NCBI RefSeq assembly: GCF_001907245.1
Contig: NZ_MQSU01000002.1
Coordinates: 62,001-126,000, forward strand
DNA length: 64,000 nt
Reading direction: 5' to 3'
DNA from: Boudabousia liubingyangii
Lineage (GTDB): Bacteria; Actinomycetota; Actinomycetes; Actinomycetales; Actinomycetaceae
Shown here piece by piece: positions 8,369-17,624 of this stretch; within the stretch, counting starts at the first letter, position 1, and each line of letters begins with the position of its first letter. The position numbers were made by a program, and so were the translations under genes. A model generated the notes under the pieces. The model was not told the DNA's origin. It ran no database searches and saw nothing but the letters and a program-made list of their open reading frames with translations.

Positions 8369-9631
8369 ATGGCTCGCATTACTGACACGACGGAATTGCT
8401 CAAATGCTCTTTCTGCGGAAAGAGTCAAAAACAAGTCCGTAAACTCATCGGTGGACCCGGTGTGTACATCTGTAATGAATGTGTGGAACTCTGTAACGAA
8501 ATCCTCGCCGAAGAAGCCTCCAATACGGCTGCTCCCATTACGCTACGCGAACTACCGAAACCCAAGGAAATCTTCGCTTTCCTCGAACGTTTCGTCATCG
8601 GCCAAGAACGCGCCAAGCGGGCCCTCTCCATTGCCGTCTACAACCACTACAAACGGGTTAATGCGGGCGCCCCGGAAGGCGCCGACAACTCCATGGGGAT
8701 GACCAAATCAAATATCCTCATGCTAGGCCCCACCGGCGTTGGTAAAACCCACCTAGCCCGCTCCCTAGCTCAGCTACTTGAAGTTCCCTTCGTGATCGTG
8801 GACGCCACCGCTCTAACCGAAGCCGGCTACGTTGGTGAAGACGTAGAAAATATCCTACTCAAACTCATTCAAGCGGCTGACGGTGATGTTTCACGCGCAG
8901 AACGCGGCATTATCTACATTGATGAAATCGACAAGATCGCCCGCAAGGCCGAAAATGCCTCCATTACCCGAGACGTCTCTGGTGAAGGCGTACAGCAGGC
9001 CCTTCTAAAGATTATCGAAGGCACCAAAGCCTCCGTTCCGCCCAGCCCGGGACGTAAACACCCGCACCAAGAATTCATCGAGATCGATACTTCCTCGATT
9101 CTCTTCATTGCCGCGGGAGCCTTTGCTGGTGTCGACGACATCGTCAAGGCGCGCCTAGGTAAGCGTTCCACTGGTTTCGGCTCTGACCTTAAATCGAATG
9201 CTGAGCACGGTGACCTCTTCGCGCAGGTAACCACCGAAGATCTACACAAGTTCGGAATGATCCCTGAATTCATCGGTCGTCTACCCGTGGTGACCACCGT
9301 AAGTGAACTATCCGTAGCTGACCTAGCCAGGGTTCTAACTGAGCCCAAGAACGCCCTGGTCAAGCAATACCAGCACCTATTCGCCCTAGATAACGTGGAA
9401 CTAGAGTTCACTCCCGAAGCCATTACCGCCATGGCCCAAATCGCCGCAGACCGGCAGACTGGTGCGCGCGCTCTCTCCTCGATTATTGAGAATGTCTTGG
9501 CTGAAACCATGTTCGAACTGCCCTCAGTTCCCGGCATCGCGAAGGTCACCATCACCGAAGAGGTCGTTACCGAAGGGGCCGACCCCGTGCTAACCACCAT
9601 TGCTGATATGCCAAAGCGAAAGAGCGCCTAG
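8369..9631 (+). CDS. clpX: ATP-dependent Clp protease ATP-binding subunit ClpX
   Basis: A 420-aa AAA+ unfoldase that feeds proteins to ClpP. The N-terminal zinc-binding domain has Cys13, Cys16, Cys35 and Cys38. Walker A is GPTGVGKT (120-127), Walker [12 protein letters not shown], and sensor 2 lies in RQTGARAL. The ClpP-docking loop, IGF or LGF in most ClpX, reads STGFGSD here. A GGGAGG site precedes the ATG. clpX is normally next to clpP; here the xylose cluster separates them, so it probably has its own promoter in the 158-bp gap. Confidence 0.97.
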   Translation: MARITDTTELLKCSFCGKSQKQVRKLIGGPGVYICNECVELCNEILAEEASNTAAPITLRELPKPKEIFAFLERFVIGQERAKRALSIAVYNHYKRVNAGAPEGADNSMGMTKSNILMLGPTGVGKTHLARSLAQLLEVPFVIVDATALTEAGYVGEDVENILLKLIQAADGDVSRAERGIIYIDEIDKIARKAENASITRDVSGEGVQQALLKIIEGTKASVPPSPGRKHPHQEFIEIDTSSILFIAAGAFAGVDDIVKARLGKRSTGFGSDLKSNAEHGDLFAQVTTEDLHKFGMIPEFIGRLPVVTTVSELSVADLARVLTEPKNALVKQYQHLFALDNVELEFTPEAITAMAQIAADRQTGARALSSIIENVLAETMFELPSVPGIAKVTITEEVVTEGADPVLTTIADMPKRKSA

Positions 9632-9632
9632 T

Positions 9633-9950
9633 ATGACCTCAAACCACGACGATCAGGAATACTATCTAGCCCAGCTAGAGCAAGAACGACACACCATCGA
9701 CAACCTCGATGCTGTCCTAGTGCACACGCTGGCAGAACGATTCCGTTGCACCCAACGAGTTGGACGTCTAAAAGCTGAAGCAAAGCTGCCACCCGCAGAC
9801 CCCCAGCGGGAAGCCCGTCAGGTCCAACGTCTGCGTGCTAAAGCAGAAGAGTCCGGGCTTGATCCCGAGTTCGCAGAAAAATTCCTTAACTTCATCATCA
9901 AAGAAGTCATTCATCACCACGAAGCGATTCGAAAAGAACAACAGAACTAA
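9633..9950 (+). CDS. Chorismate mutase (AroQ class II, monofunctional)
   Basis: A 105-aa all-helical protein with the AroQ pattern: the start of helix 1 (IDNLDAVLVHTLAERF), the Arg/Lys pair in QRVGRLKAEAKLPPADPQRE, and a C-terminal helix ending in HHHEAIRKEQ. It should rearrange chorismate to prephenate on the way to Phe and Tyr. The start at 9633 lies one base after the clpX stop, so it is probably translated by coupling to clpX. Single-domain mutases of this kind are common in actinobacteria, where they may need DAHP synthase to be fully active. Confidence 0.85.
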   Translation: MTSNHDDQEYYLAQLEQERHTIDNLDAVLVHTLAERFRCTQRVGRLKAEAKLPPADPQREARQVQRLRAKAEESGLDPEFAEKFLNFIIKEVIHHHEAIRKEQQN

Positions 9951-9954
9951 AACA

Positions 9955-9985
9955 TTTCCCTCCCCAGCAAAGCTGAGGAGGGAAA
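9955..9985. terminator. Terminator between chorismate mutase and the acyl-CoA ligase
   Basis: TTTCCCTCC (9955-9963) pairs with GGAGGGAAA (9977-9985), with an inner AGC/GCT stem. The T and A runs at the two ends make it usable from both converging strands. Bases 9986-10062 hold nothing else recognisable. Confidence 0.75.
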
Positions 9986-10062
9986 ATCAGTCTTAGGGCC
10001 TTACGGGTCAGAACCTAATAAGAGGGGAGACCCAGCAGTGACCTAGCAGGCGGTTAATACAC

Positions 10063-11970
10063 TCAGTGACCGCGTTCTACCGGGCCACCATAGATCTCAT
10101 CGATCTCAGCCTTAAAGGTTGCCAAAACATTTGGTCGTTTAACCTTCATCGACGGCGTTAACAGGCCGTTATCTTCCGTAAAGTCAGTTACCAAGACCTT
10201 GATTTTACGGATTGATTCTGCCCTAGAAACCTGCGCATTGGCCCGATCTACCGCACGGTCAAGAGCCTCGAGCACCTCAGGGTGTCGGGCCGCTTGCGCG
10301 ACGTCCATATTAGGCAATCCGTGATTCTGTAGCCACATAGGTAGCATTTCCGAATCCAAGGTAATTAGCGCCGCAATAAACGGACGCTTGTCGCCAACCA
10401 CTACGACCTGAGAAATCAACGGGTGACCACGCAGGGGATCTTCCAAGACTGCCGGAGCCACGTTCTTACCACCGGCGGTCACGATCAGTTCCTTAGCACG
10501 ACCAGTAATTCGTACATAGCCGTCAACATCAAGGGAACCAATATCGCCGGTGCGGAACCAACCGTCTTCAGTGAAGGCCTCTTCGTTAGCCTTATCGTTA
10601 TTACGGTAAGCACGCATGACGGATGGGCCCTTAATTAGGATCTCACCCTCGTCAGAAATCTTGAAAGCCACCGTAGAGATGGGCGGACCGATGGTGCCAA
10701 TCTTAGACAGGCGCGTGGTATTTACCGAAGCGATCAGGCACTCGGTCAGACCGTAGCCTTCAAGGACCTGCAGGCCGGCACCACGGTAGAAGTGTCCCAG
10801 ACGCAAACCCAGGGGACCGCCACCAGAGATAACCATTTTGACGTTCCCACCCAGAAGGTGTCGAATCTTTGAATACAGTAGACGATCAGCTAAGAGGTGC
10901 TGCGACACTAGGGTCTTCGAGGGGCCCTCTTCAGTGTCCAGAGCCTGCGAATAAGCGATCGCAGTACGTACTGCCCAGCGGAAGATACGGCTCTTAGTGC
11001 CAGAAGCGGCGGCTTGGGCCTCTGCCGAGTTGTAAATCTTCTCGAGGACGCGGGGTACCGCCAACAGGTAAGAGGGCCGGAAAGAGGCCAGATCATCCAA
11101 GAGGCTCTTCACGTTCGGGGTATGACCCAAAACGCCACCACCAGAGATCTGGAAAATCTGCAGGAAGCGAGCGTACACGTGCGCCAAAGGTAAGAACAAG
11201 AGTAGGCGCGAGTCGCGGCCCTTGGCCACATCAGGCATCCACTCGTGGCCATTCATCGCCAGGATGGTGAAATTACCGTGAGTAAGCTCAGCCCCCTTGG
11301 GGCGACCAGTGGTGCCAGAGGTGTAAATAATCGTCGCTAGTGAATCAGTATTCAGCGCGGCGCTGCGTTCCTCCACGACCGCTTGGGCTACCTCGCGGCC
11401 GGCTTCCTTAATGCGGACGATACCGGAATCGTCAAGAGCAAGGACGTCGATCAGTTGATCCTTTTCAACCGAAGCGCGCACTAGGCGACGCATGGTGGCA
11501 TTTTCAGTGATCACCATCCGCACATTAGCATCAGAGACAATCCAAGAAATCTGTTCCGAGGAAGAGGTCTCATAGATCGGCACCGGGACTAGCCCGGCTG
11601 ACCAAGCAGCAAAATCTAGCAGGGTCCACTCATAGGAAGTGTGCGCCATGATGCCCACCGAATCACCCGGCTGCAGGCCCAAGCCCACCAAACCACGCGC
11701 AGTGCTCATCACGTCAGCGGCAAAATCCTTGGCCGAGACACGACGCCACCCACGACCCAGGGAGTTGCGAACCTCGATCAGTGTCCCATGCGGGGTACGC
11801 TCGACGCGGTCTGCCAGAATCCACGGCAGGGTCATAGAAGAATCAGTCTTGGCCATGACCGGGCCATGCCATTCAAATACTTCGGTCTGACCGGCACTTT
11901 CAGGATCGTTTTGAGCTAGCTGATCTTCAGGTTGCTCTGCTAACGGGTCGGGGGCTTTATCACCAAACAT
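10063..11970 (-). CDS. fadD: Long-chain fatty acid--CoA ligase (AMP-forming)
   Basis: A 635-aa member of the acyl-adenylate family, closest in layout to FadD15-type long-chain ligases of actinobacteria. The P-loop motif is TIIYTSGTTGRPKGAELTH, motif A5 is LEGYGLTE, and the C-terminal hinge region is GWFRTGDIGSLDVDGYVRITGRAKELIV. It activates fatty acids to acyl-CoA for lipid metabolism and is likely membrane-associated. The start at 11970 lies 4 bp after the valS stop; an in-frame extension into valS exists but would overlap it. It is the last gene of a minus-strand run after valS. Confidence 0.92.
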   Translation of the reverse strand: MFGDKAPDPLAEQPEDQLAQNDPESAGQTEVFEWHGPVMAKTDSSMTLPWILADRVERTPHGTLIEVRNSLGRGWRRVSAKDFAADVMSTARGLVGLGLQPGDSVGIMAHTSYEWTLLDFAAWSAGLVPVPIYETSSSEQISWIVSDANVRMVITENATMRRLVRASVEKDQLIDVLALDDSGIVRIKEAGREVAQAVVEERSAALNTDSLATIIYTSGTTGRPKGAELTHGNFTILAMNGHEWMPDVAKGRDSRLLLFLPLAHVYARFLQIFQISGGGVLGHTPNVKSLLDDLASFRPSYLLAVPRVLEKIYNSAEAQAAASGTKSRIFRWAVRTAIAYSQALDTEEGPSKTLVSQHLLADRLLYSKIRHLLGGNVKMVISGGGPLGLRLGHFYRGAGLQVLEGYGLTECLIASVNTTRLSKIGTIGPPISTVAFKISDEGEILIKGPSVMRAYRNNDKANEEAFTEDGWFRTGDIGSLDVDGYVRITGRAKELIVTAGGKNVAPAVLEDPLRGHPLISQVVVVGDKRPFIAALITLDSEMLPMWLQNHGLPNMDVAQAARHPEVLEALDRAVDRANAQVSRAESIRKIKVLVTDFTEDNGLLTPSMKVKRPNVLATFKAEIDEIYGGPVERGH

Positions 11971-11974
11971 TGGA

Positions 11975-14644
11975 TCACTTTCGCTTCGCCGGCGGTTCAC
12001 CGAGTTCGTGTTCAGCCATCTCAACCGCCTCAACAGAGGCAGCTTCGAAGACTAGGTCACCGGTAACGACGGCAGCCTTTTCAAGGTCAGTGCGGATTAC
12101 TTCAAGATCAGCGACGGAAGCTTCCGGCACGGAAAGCACAGCCTTCAGGATCGGAGTCTTCGGGGAAACCTTGGCCTCCGACTTGATCTTTCGAAGTGCC
12201 ATCAGAGCCTGAGCGGCTACCTCTAGCAGTTCGGCACCAGCGGGGGCTTCACCAAACTCGTCGACGGTCGGCCAAGCGGCCAAGTGGACGGAACCTTCAC
12301 GGTACCAGGACCAGACTTCCTCCGCGCTGTAGGGCAGGAAGGGAGCCAAGAGGCGAACCACGGTGTTAACGACTAGGGCCAGGGCGGCGCGAGCGGAGGC
12401 GGCTTCCTCCTCGGGCCAGATACCGTCACGGTTGTAGGCGCGTTCCTTTACGAGCTCTAAGTAGTCGTCGGTGAAGTGCCAGAAGAAGGTTTCGGTAATC
12501 TCTAGGGCACGAGTATGGTCGAAGGCTTCGAAGGCCTCGGTCGCACTGGTGACGACCTTTGCTAGCTGGGCGAGGACCGCGCGGTCCACAGCCTGGGTAA
12601 CTAGCTTAGGATCTAGGGCCACCTGGTGGGTTTCCGCATCCATGGTCAGGGCGAACTTAGAGGCGTTCAGCAGCTTAATCGCCAAGCGACGGCCAACCTT
12701 CATCTGAGCCTCGTCGAAGGTGGCGTCAGTGCCTAGGCGTGCCGAGGCTGCCCAGTAACGAACGGCGTCCGAACCGTGCTTTTCTAGGAGCCCCATGGGG
12801 GTCACCACATTGCCCTTAGACTTGGACATCTTCTTACGGTCGGGGTCTAGGATCCAGCCGGAGATGGTGGCGTGCTGCCAGGGGAGGCAGTTGAACTCTA
12901 GGTGGGAACGGACCACGGTAGAGAATAGCCAAGTACGAATGATGTCCTGACCCTGCGGGCGGACGGTCATGGGGAAGAGCTTCTTGAAGAGGTTCTCATC
13001 GCGCAACCAGCCAGTGGCTAGTAGGGGAGTTAGGGACGAGGTTGCCCAAGTGTCCATGATGTCGATTTCGGCGGTGAAACCACCGGGGACATCACGCTGG
13101 TCTTCAGAGAATCCGGGCGGGCAGTCGACCGAGGGGTCAACCGGAAGCTGGGCGAGCTCGGGGGTGAGGACCTGCTGGTAGTCCACGTCACCAGATTCGG
13201 TGATGCGGTACCACAGCGGTAGGGAAACGCCGAAGAAGCGCTGACGGGAGATCAACCAGTCGGTGTTTAGACCCTTAACCCAGTTTTCGTAGCGGACGCG
13301 CATGAAATCGGGGTGGAAGGCTAGTTCCTGACCGCGGGAGACTAGCTCTTCACGGAGGTCAGTCTGGCTGCCATCGCGAGTAAATTCGCGACCACCGTTG
13401 CGGATGTACCACTGACGAGAGGTTACGATTTCTAGGGGCTTGTCACCCTTTTCGAAGAAGTTGGTCATACGCTGGGTGGGCTTGGGCTCACCGAGCATTA
13501 GTTCAGCGGCCTGGAGGGCCTCGACGATTTCCTTACGAGCACTGAAGGTGGTCTTACCGGCACAACGTTCGTAGAGCTCGCGGCCAGCTTCATCGGTGAT
13601 CCACTCAGGAACTTCAGCTAGCAGGCGGCCGTCCTTGCGAAGGACGGAGCGCATGGGCAGTTCTAGTTCACGCCACCACTGCACGTCGGTGATATCACCG
13701 AAGGTACAACACATGGCGATACCGGCACCCTTGTCCTTTTCGGCGGCCGGGTGGGCTAGAACCGGGACGGAAACATTAAAGACCGGGGAGGTTACGGAGG
13801 TGCCGAAGAGGTGCTGGTAGCGCTCATCATCCGGGTGGGCGATTAGCGCCACACAAGCGGGCAGCAATTCCGGGCGAGTAGTTTCAATGACTACATCTTT
13901 GCCGTCTTCGGTGCGGAAGACTAGTGAGTGGTAGTGGCCCGGGTATTCGCGAGCTTCCAGCTCTGCCTGTGCTACCGCGGTCTGGAAGGTAACGTCCCAA
14001 AGGCCGGGGGCTTCGGCCTGGTAGGCTTCACCGCGCTCTAGGTTACCTAGGAAAGCTGCCTGGGCGACCTTACGGGCGTTATCACCAATGGTCTGGTAGG
14101 TGAAGTTCCAGTCCACGGATAGGCCCAAGTGACGCCAGAGGGATTCGAACTGCTGCTCGTCATCCGCGGTTAGTCGCTGGCAGAGTTCAATGAAGTTCTT
14201 ACGACTGATCGGCTTCTGGTCAGCGGCCTTAATGGACTTGCCTTCGCCACCCTCGTGAGGGGGGATGAAGTTTTCCTCGTAGGGGAGGGTGGGGTCGCAG
14301 CGGACGCCAAAGTAGTTCTGGACGCGGCGTTCGGTGGGGAGACCGTTATCGTCCCAACCCATGGGGTAGAAGACGGCCTTACCGTTCATGCGCTGGAAGC
14401 GAGCTAGAACGTCAGTGTGAGTGTATGAGAAGACGTGGCCGACGTGTAGGGAACCGGAGACGGTGGGCGGCGGGGTATCGATGGAGAAAACGTCCTCGCG
14501 CGGGGCGTCTTTTTCGAAGGTGAAGGTGCCAGTCTCTTCCCAGTGCTGGCCCCATTTAGCTTCTAGACCATCAGCGCTGACCCGATCTGGGGCATCAGCG
14601 GTGGGGAATTTTTCCGGCAAGGGGGCTAAACGGTCTAAACTCAT
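11975..14644 (-). CDS. valS: Valyl-tRNA synthetase
   Basis: An 889-aa class I synthetase that charges tRNA-Val. The HIGH-type motif is SGSLHVGHVFSYTHTD, the KMSKS motif is RKKMSKSKGNVV, and the editing domain lies between them. The sequence ends soon after the anticodon-binding domain, without the C-terminal coiled-coil arm seen in Escherichia coli and mycobacterial ValS. Together with WLISRQRFFGVSLPLWY this places it with the archaeal/alphaproteobacterial-like ValS group. A GAAGGA site precedes the ATG. No T-box is visible in the 69-bp leader. Confidence 0.97.
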   Translation of the reverse strand: MSLDRLAPLPEKFPTADAPDRVSADGLEAKWGQHWEETGTFTFEKDAPREDVFSIDTPPPTVSGSLHVGHVFSYTHTDVLARFQRMNGKAVFYPMGWDDNGLPTERRVQNYFGVRCDPTLPYEENFIPPHEGGEGKSIKAADQKPISRKNFIELCQRLTADDEQQFESLWRHLGLSVDWNFTYQTIGDNARKVAQAAFLGNLERGEAYQAEAPGLWDVTFQTAVAQAELEAREYPGHYHSLVFRTEDGKDVVIETTRPELLPACVALIAHPDDERYQHLFGTSVTSPVFNVSVPVLAHPAAEKDKGAGIAMCCTFGDITDVQWWRELELPMRSVLRKDGRLLAEVPEWITDEAGRELYERCAGKTTFSARKEIVEALQAAELMLGEPKPTQRMTNFFEKGDKPLEIVTSRQWYIRNGGREFTRDGSQTDLREELVSRGQELAFHPDFMRVRYENWVKGLNTDWLISRQRFFGVSLPLWYRITESGDVDYQQVLTPELAQLPVDPSVDCPPGFSEDQRDVPGGFTAEIDIMDTWATSSLTPLLATGWLRDENLFKKLFPMTVRPQGQDIIRTWLFSTVVRSHLEFNCLPWQHATISGWILDPDRKKMSKSKGNVVTPMGLLEKHGSDAVRYWAASARLGTDATFDEAQMKVGRRLAIKLLNASKFALTMDAETHQVALDPKLVTQAVDRAVLAQLAKVVTSATEAFEAFDHTRALEITETFFWHFTDDYLELVKERAYNRDGIWPEEEAASARAALALVVNTVVRLLAPFLPYSAEEVWSWYREGSVHLAAWPTVDEFGEAPAGAELLEVAAQALMALRKIKSEAKVSPKTPILKAVLSVPEASVADLEVIRTDLEKAAVVTGDLVFEAASVEAVEMAEHELGEPPAKRK

Positions 14645-14713
14645 ACTTTTAGTCTTTCCTTCAAGTTAACGAATGGTGCCCTTCGACAGCCACAACTAAT
14701 ACAGTATTTTAGG

Positions 14714-15538
14714 CTAATCGCGACTAATTTTTGCATCGGCAGTCAAAGCGGCAAAAAATGCGTCCTGCCACACTTTTCGAAGCCCGCTAGATTCAGCCGC
14801 TAGGAGGCCGGCGACGGTCGAGCCACCCGGGGAACAAACCCGGTCTACTAGCTGCGCCGGCACCTGCTCTGATTCGGCTAGCTCTTGGATTAGCTGCCCG
14901 GTTCCCAACAGGGACTGGGCAGCCGCGAAAACCGCCTGCTGCTTGGTCAAACCCGCTGCTACGCCCGCCTGGGCGAGGGCGTCGACCGAGGCTGCGAACC
15001 AGGCTGGTGAACAGGCCGCGACGGCAGTGAAAGCCGCTAGCTTTGCTTCCGGGATTACCTGAACCTGCCCAAAGGTAGCCATGATCTCTTCAGCTAGCGC
15101 TAGTTCCGTTTCAGTTACCTCAGCTCCAGCTACTAGCGCAGTCATTGATTGCCCAACCTGGGCGGCAACGTTCGGCATGGCCCGGATAAGGTGCACCCCC
15201 TCGGGCAGATCATTTTGAATCTGCGCTAGAGAGCGTCCGGCGGCGAGGGAAATAGCTAGTGGTTTGGACCTGGCTAGGACCTCCTGCTGTGCCTGTAGCG
15301 CTGATGCTTGATCGGCAGGCTTCATCCCGAGGATCAGGACTTCTGCCGTGGACAGTAGTTCGGCATGATCAGCGACGTAGTTAACGCCGGTTTCTTCAGC
15401 CAGTTTGGGGGCCCGGGTGCCAGAGCGATCCGTTACGTAAATCAGTTTCGGATCAACTCCAGCAGCTACGAGTCCAGAAACAATCGCGCCCCCGAGGGCA
15501 CCTGCTCCCCAAAAAGCAATTCTCTTTTCGATGGCCAC
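14714..15538 (-). CDS. proC: Pyrroline-5-carboxylate reductase
   Basis: A 274-aa NADPH-dependent reductase for the last step of proline synthesis. The Rossmann motif is FWGAGALGGAIVSGL, followed by the typical LILGMKPAD and the conserved HLIRAMPNVAAQVGQSMTAL. The C-terminal dimerisation domain has VCSPGGSTVAGL. The GTG start begins directly after the stop of the upstream DUF853 gene, so the two are coupled. Length and motifs match ProC well. Confidence 0.96.
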   Translation of the reverse strand: MAIEKRIAFWGAGALGGAIVSGLVAAGVDPKLIYVTDRSGTRAPKLAEETGVNYVADHAELLSTAEVLILGMKPADQASALQAQQEVLARSKPLAISLAAGRSLAQIQNDLPEGVHLIRAMPNVAAQVGQSMTALVAGAEVTETELALAEEIMATFGQVQVIPEAKLAAFTAVAACSPAWFAASVDALAQAGVAAGLTKQQAVFAAAQSLLGTGQLIQELAESEQVPAQLVDRVCSPGGSTVAGLLAAESSGLRKVWQDAFFAALTADAKISRD

Positions 15539-17500
15539 TTAGCGCCTCCGCGTACCGAATAGGGTACGGGTAATTTCACGGCCCAACTGAGTGCCAATAG
15601 AACGCGCCAGGGAACCGAAAGCCTTATCTGCAGTTGACTGAGTCGTACGGGAAGTTCCCCGAGTAGAGTAGGTGCGTCCGGCTGCCCGGGCCCGCTCCCG
15701 CTCCAAACGATCGAGTTCCTTCTCCCGCTCGCGACGAAGACGTTCAGCTTCCTTTTCCTGTTCCGCGCGCTGTGCGGCGGCCTCAGCTTCCCGCTGCGCC
15801 TGCTCAGCCTGGGCCTGAGCTTGGGCCGCTTGCTGAGTCAAAACCTCATAGGCGGATTCGTCATCGATGCGGGTCTTGTACTTCGTGACCAGCTCAGAAC
15901 TGGCCAGAATCTGGTCACGCACCGCGTCATCGGCCGCACCCATGACAGAACGCGGAGCCCAGAGGCGAGTCGGGGCTACCGGCGAGGGGGCGCCCTCCTC
16001 GTTCAGGAAGGTCACCACGGCCTGACCGGTACCAAGCACGGTTAGGAGCTCTTCGAGGTCGTAGTCAGACTTCGGGAAGGTCGACACGGTAGCCTTGAGG
16101 GCTTTCGCATCGTTGGGGGTGAAGGCGCGTAGGGCGTGCTGAACGCGACCTGCCAACTGGCCTAGGACGTCCTCGGGAATATCCTTCGGGGTCTGGGTTA
16201 CGAAGAAAACGCCAACCCCCTTAGAACGGATCAAACGGACGGTCTGAACGATCTGACGCAGGAATTCCTTGGTGGCGTCCTTGAATAGCAGGTGCGCTTC
16301 ATCGAAGAAGAAGATCAGCTTCGGGGCCGCCTTATCGCCCACTTCCGGCAGGGTGTTGAATAGGTCTGCTAGCACCCACATGAGGAAGGTTGAAACTAGG
16401 GCAGGACGCTGAGAGAGGTCCTGCATGCGCAGAACGTTGATGACGCCCTCACCATCAGCGCGGTGCTTGAGTAGGTCTGCGGTGTCGAAGGCGGGTTCGC
16501 CAAAGAACTTGTCGCCGCCCTGGGATTCGAGGGCAGAGACGGCACGTAGGATTACGCCGGCGGTGGCGGTAGAAATACCACCAATATTCTTTAGTTCTTC
16601 CTTGCCTTCATCTCCGGTCAGGTAGGAGACGACCGCTTTAAGGTCCTTTAGGTCGTCGAGTAGGAGGCCTCGCTGGTCAGCCCAAGAGAAAACCAGCTGG
16701 AGGGCCTGTTCCTGAGTTTCGTTCAGATCAAGGGTACGGGCCAGCAGTAGGGGACCCATATCTGAGACTCGGGTGCGTAGCGAGACGCCGGGAGCGTCCG
16801 GAGTGGCATCACCGATGGTCATAAACTCAGTGGCGAACGCGTGGCCATCCCAGTCCTGACCGTTGGAACGGGTACGGGCGATTAGTTTTTCCGAGGCGGT
16901 ACCTGCCTGTGCAACGCCCGTCAGGTCACCCTTAACGTCAGAAAGTAGGACCGGTACGCCGTTGGCGCTCAGGGCCTCAGCTAGGAGCTGTAGGGTACGG
17001 GTCTTACCGGTACCGGTAGCGCCGGCGACTAGGCCGTGACGGTTAAACATCGAAAGGGGAACTTTAATTAGCGTTGAGGGGTCGGCATCGCCATCATCCT
17101 TACGCAAGGCACCTAGAGTAACGTGGGGGCCGGAAGGATTGTAGGCATCTCGAATCTCTGGCTTCGTGGAATCTGCCGGGTCTCCCGCGGCAGAGGCCGG
17201 GGCTTCAGAGCTAGTGCCTGCGCCGGTTGCGGGGGCTTCAGGAGTCGGGGCGGCAGCGGGGGCCGGAGTGGCTTGAGCTGCTGATGCTGGGGGTACCTCG
17301 GCCGGGTCTGCGGCAGCTTCCGGAGCTGCCTCTGGAGCGGGGGCAGGGGCCCCTCCTTCTGCCTGGGCGGCTTTTAACTGTGCTTGTAGGGCGGCGGCTT
17401 TAGCAGCGGCAGCTTTGGCGGCGGCTTCAGCGGCGGCGGCCTCGGCGGCAGCTTGGGCAGCAGCGGCTTCGGCTTGTAAACGTTCCAATTCGGTGCTCAT
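15539..17500 (-). CDS. HerA-like DUF853 ATPase with Ala/Pro-rich N-terminal extension
   Basis: A 653-aa protein of the DUF853 (YjgR-like) branch of HerA/FtsK-type ATPases. Residues 1-50 are an Ala/Glu/Gln coiled coil and 50-120 a Pro/Ala linker. Walker A is GATGTGKT (160-167) and Walker B KLIFFFDEAHLLF. A segment near ETQEQALQLVFSWADQRGLL is typical of the family. The C-terminus is a second highly charged coiled coil ending in Arg-rich sequence. The cellular role of DUF853 proteins is not settled. I chose the ATG at 17500, where the coiled coil begins, over an in-frame upstream start. Confidence 0.85.
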   Translation of the reverse strand: MSTELERLQAEAAAAQAAAEAAAAEAAAKAAAAKAAALQAQLKAAQAEGGAPAPAPEAAPEAAADPAEVPPASAAQATPAPAAAPTPEAPATGAGTSSEAPASAAGDPADSTKPEIRDAYNPSGPHVTLGALRKDDGDADPSTLIKVPLSMFNRHGLVAGATGTGKTRTLQLLAEALSANGVPVLLSDVKGDLTGVAQAGTASEKLIARTRSNGQDWDGHAFATEFMTIGDATPDAPGVSLRTRVSDMGPLLLARTLDLNETQEQALQLVFSWADQRGLLLDDLKDLKAVVSYLTGDEGKEELKNIGGISTATAGVILRAVSALESQGGDKFFGEPAFDTADLLKHRADGEGVINVLRMQDLSQRPALVSTFLMWVLADLFNTLPEVGDKAAPKLIFFFDEAHLLFKDATKEFLRQIVQTVRLIRSKGVGVFFVTQTPKDIPEDVLGQLAGRVQHALRAFTPNDAKALKATVSTFPKSDYDLEELLTVLGTGQAVVTFLNEEGAPSPVAPTRLWAPRSVMGAADDAVRDQILASSELVTKYKTRIDDESAYEVLTQQAAQAQAQAEQAQREAEAAAQRAEQEKEAERLRREREKELDRLERERARAAGRTYSTRGTSRTTQSTADKAFGSLARSIGTQLGREITRTLFGTRRR

Positions 17501-17624
17501 AGTCACCATCTTAGGGAAAACGTGAGCACCTGTCAGACTTAAATCCCATTTTCCACAAAATTGAAATCCACAATTATCAATCTTGCGCCCCAAAGCACTA
17601 GGATTCAGCAGTCATATTGGCTCC

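Noticed and set aside
11971-12033. N-terminal extension of the acyl-CoA ligase
   Set aside because: It would overlap the end of valS; ATG at 11970 fits the compact minus-strand arrangement.
14645-14713. T-box riboswitch upstream of valS
   Set aside because: The leader is only about 70 nt and shows no T-box bulge sequence or terminator stem.
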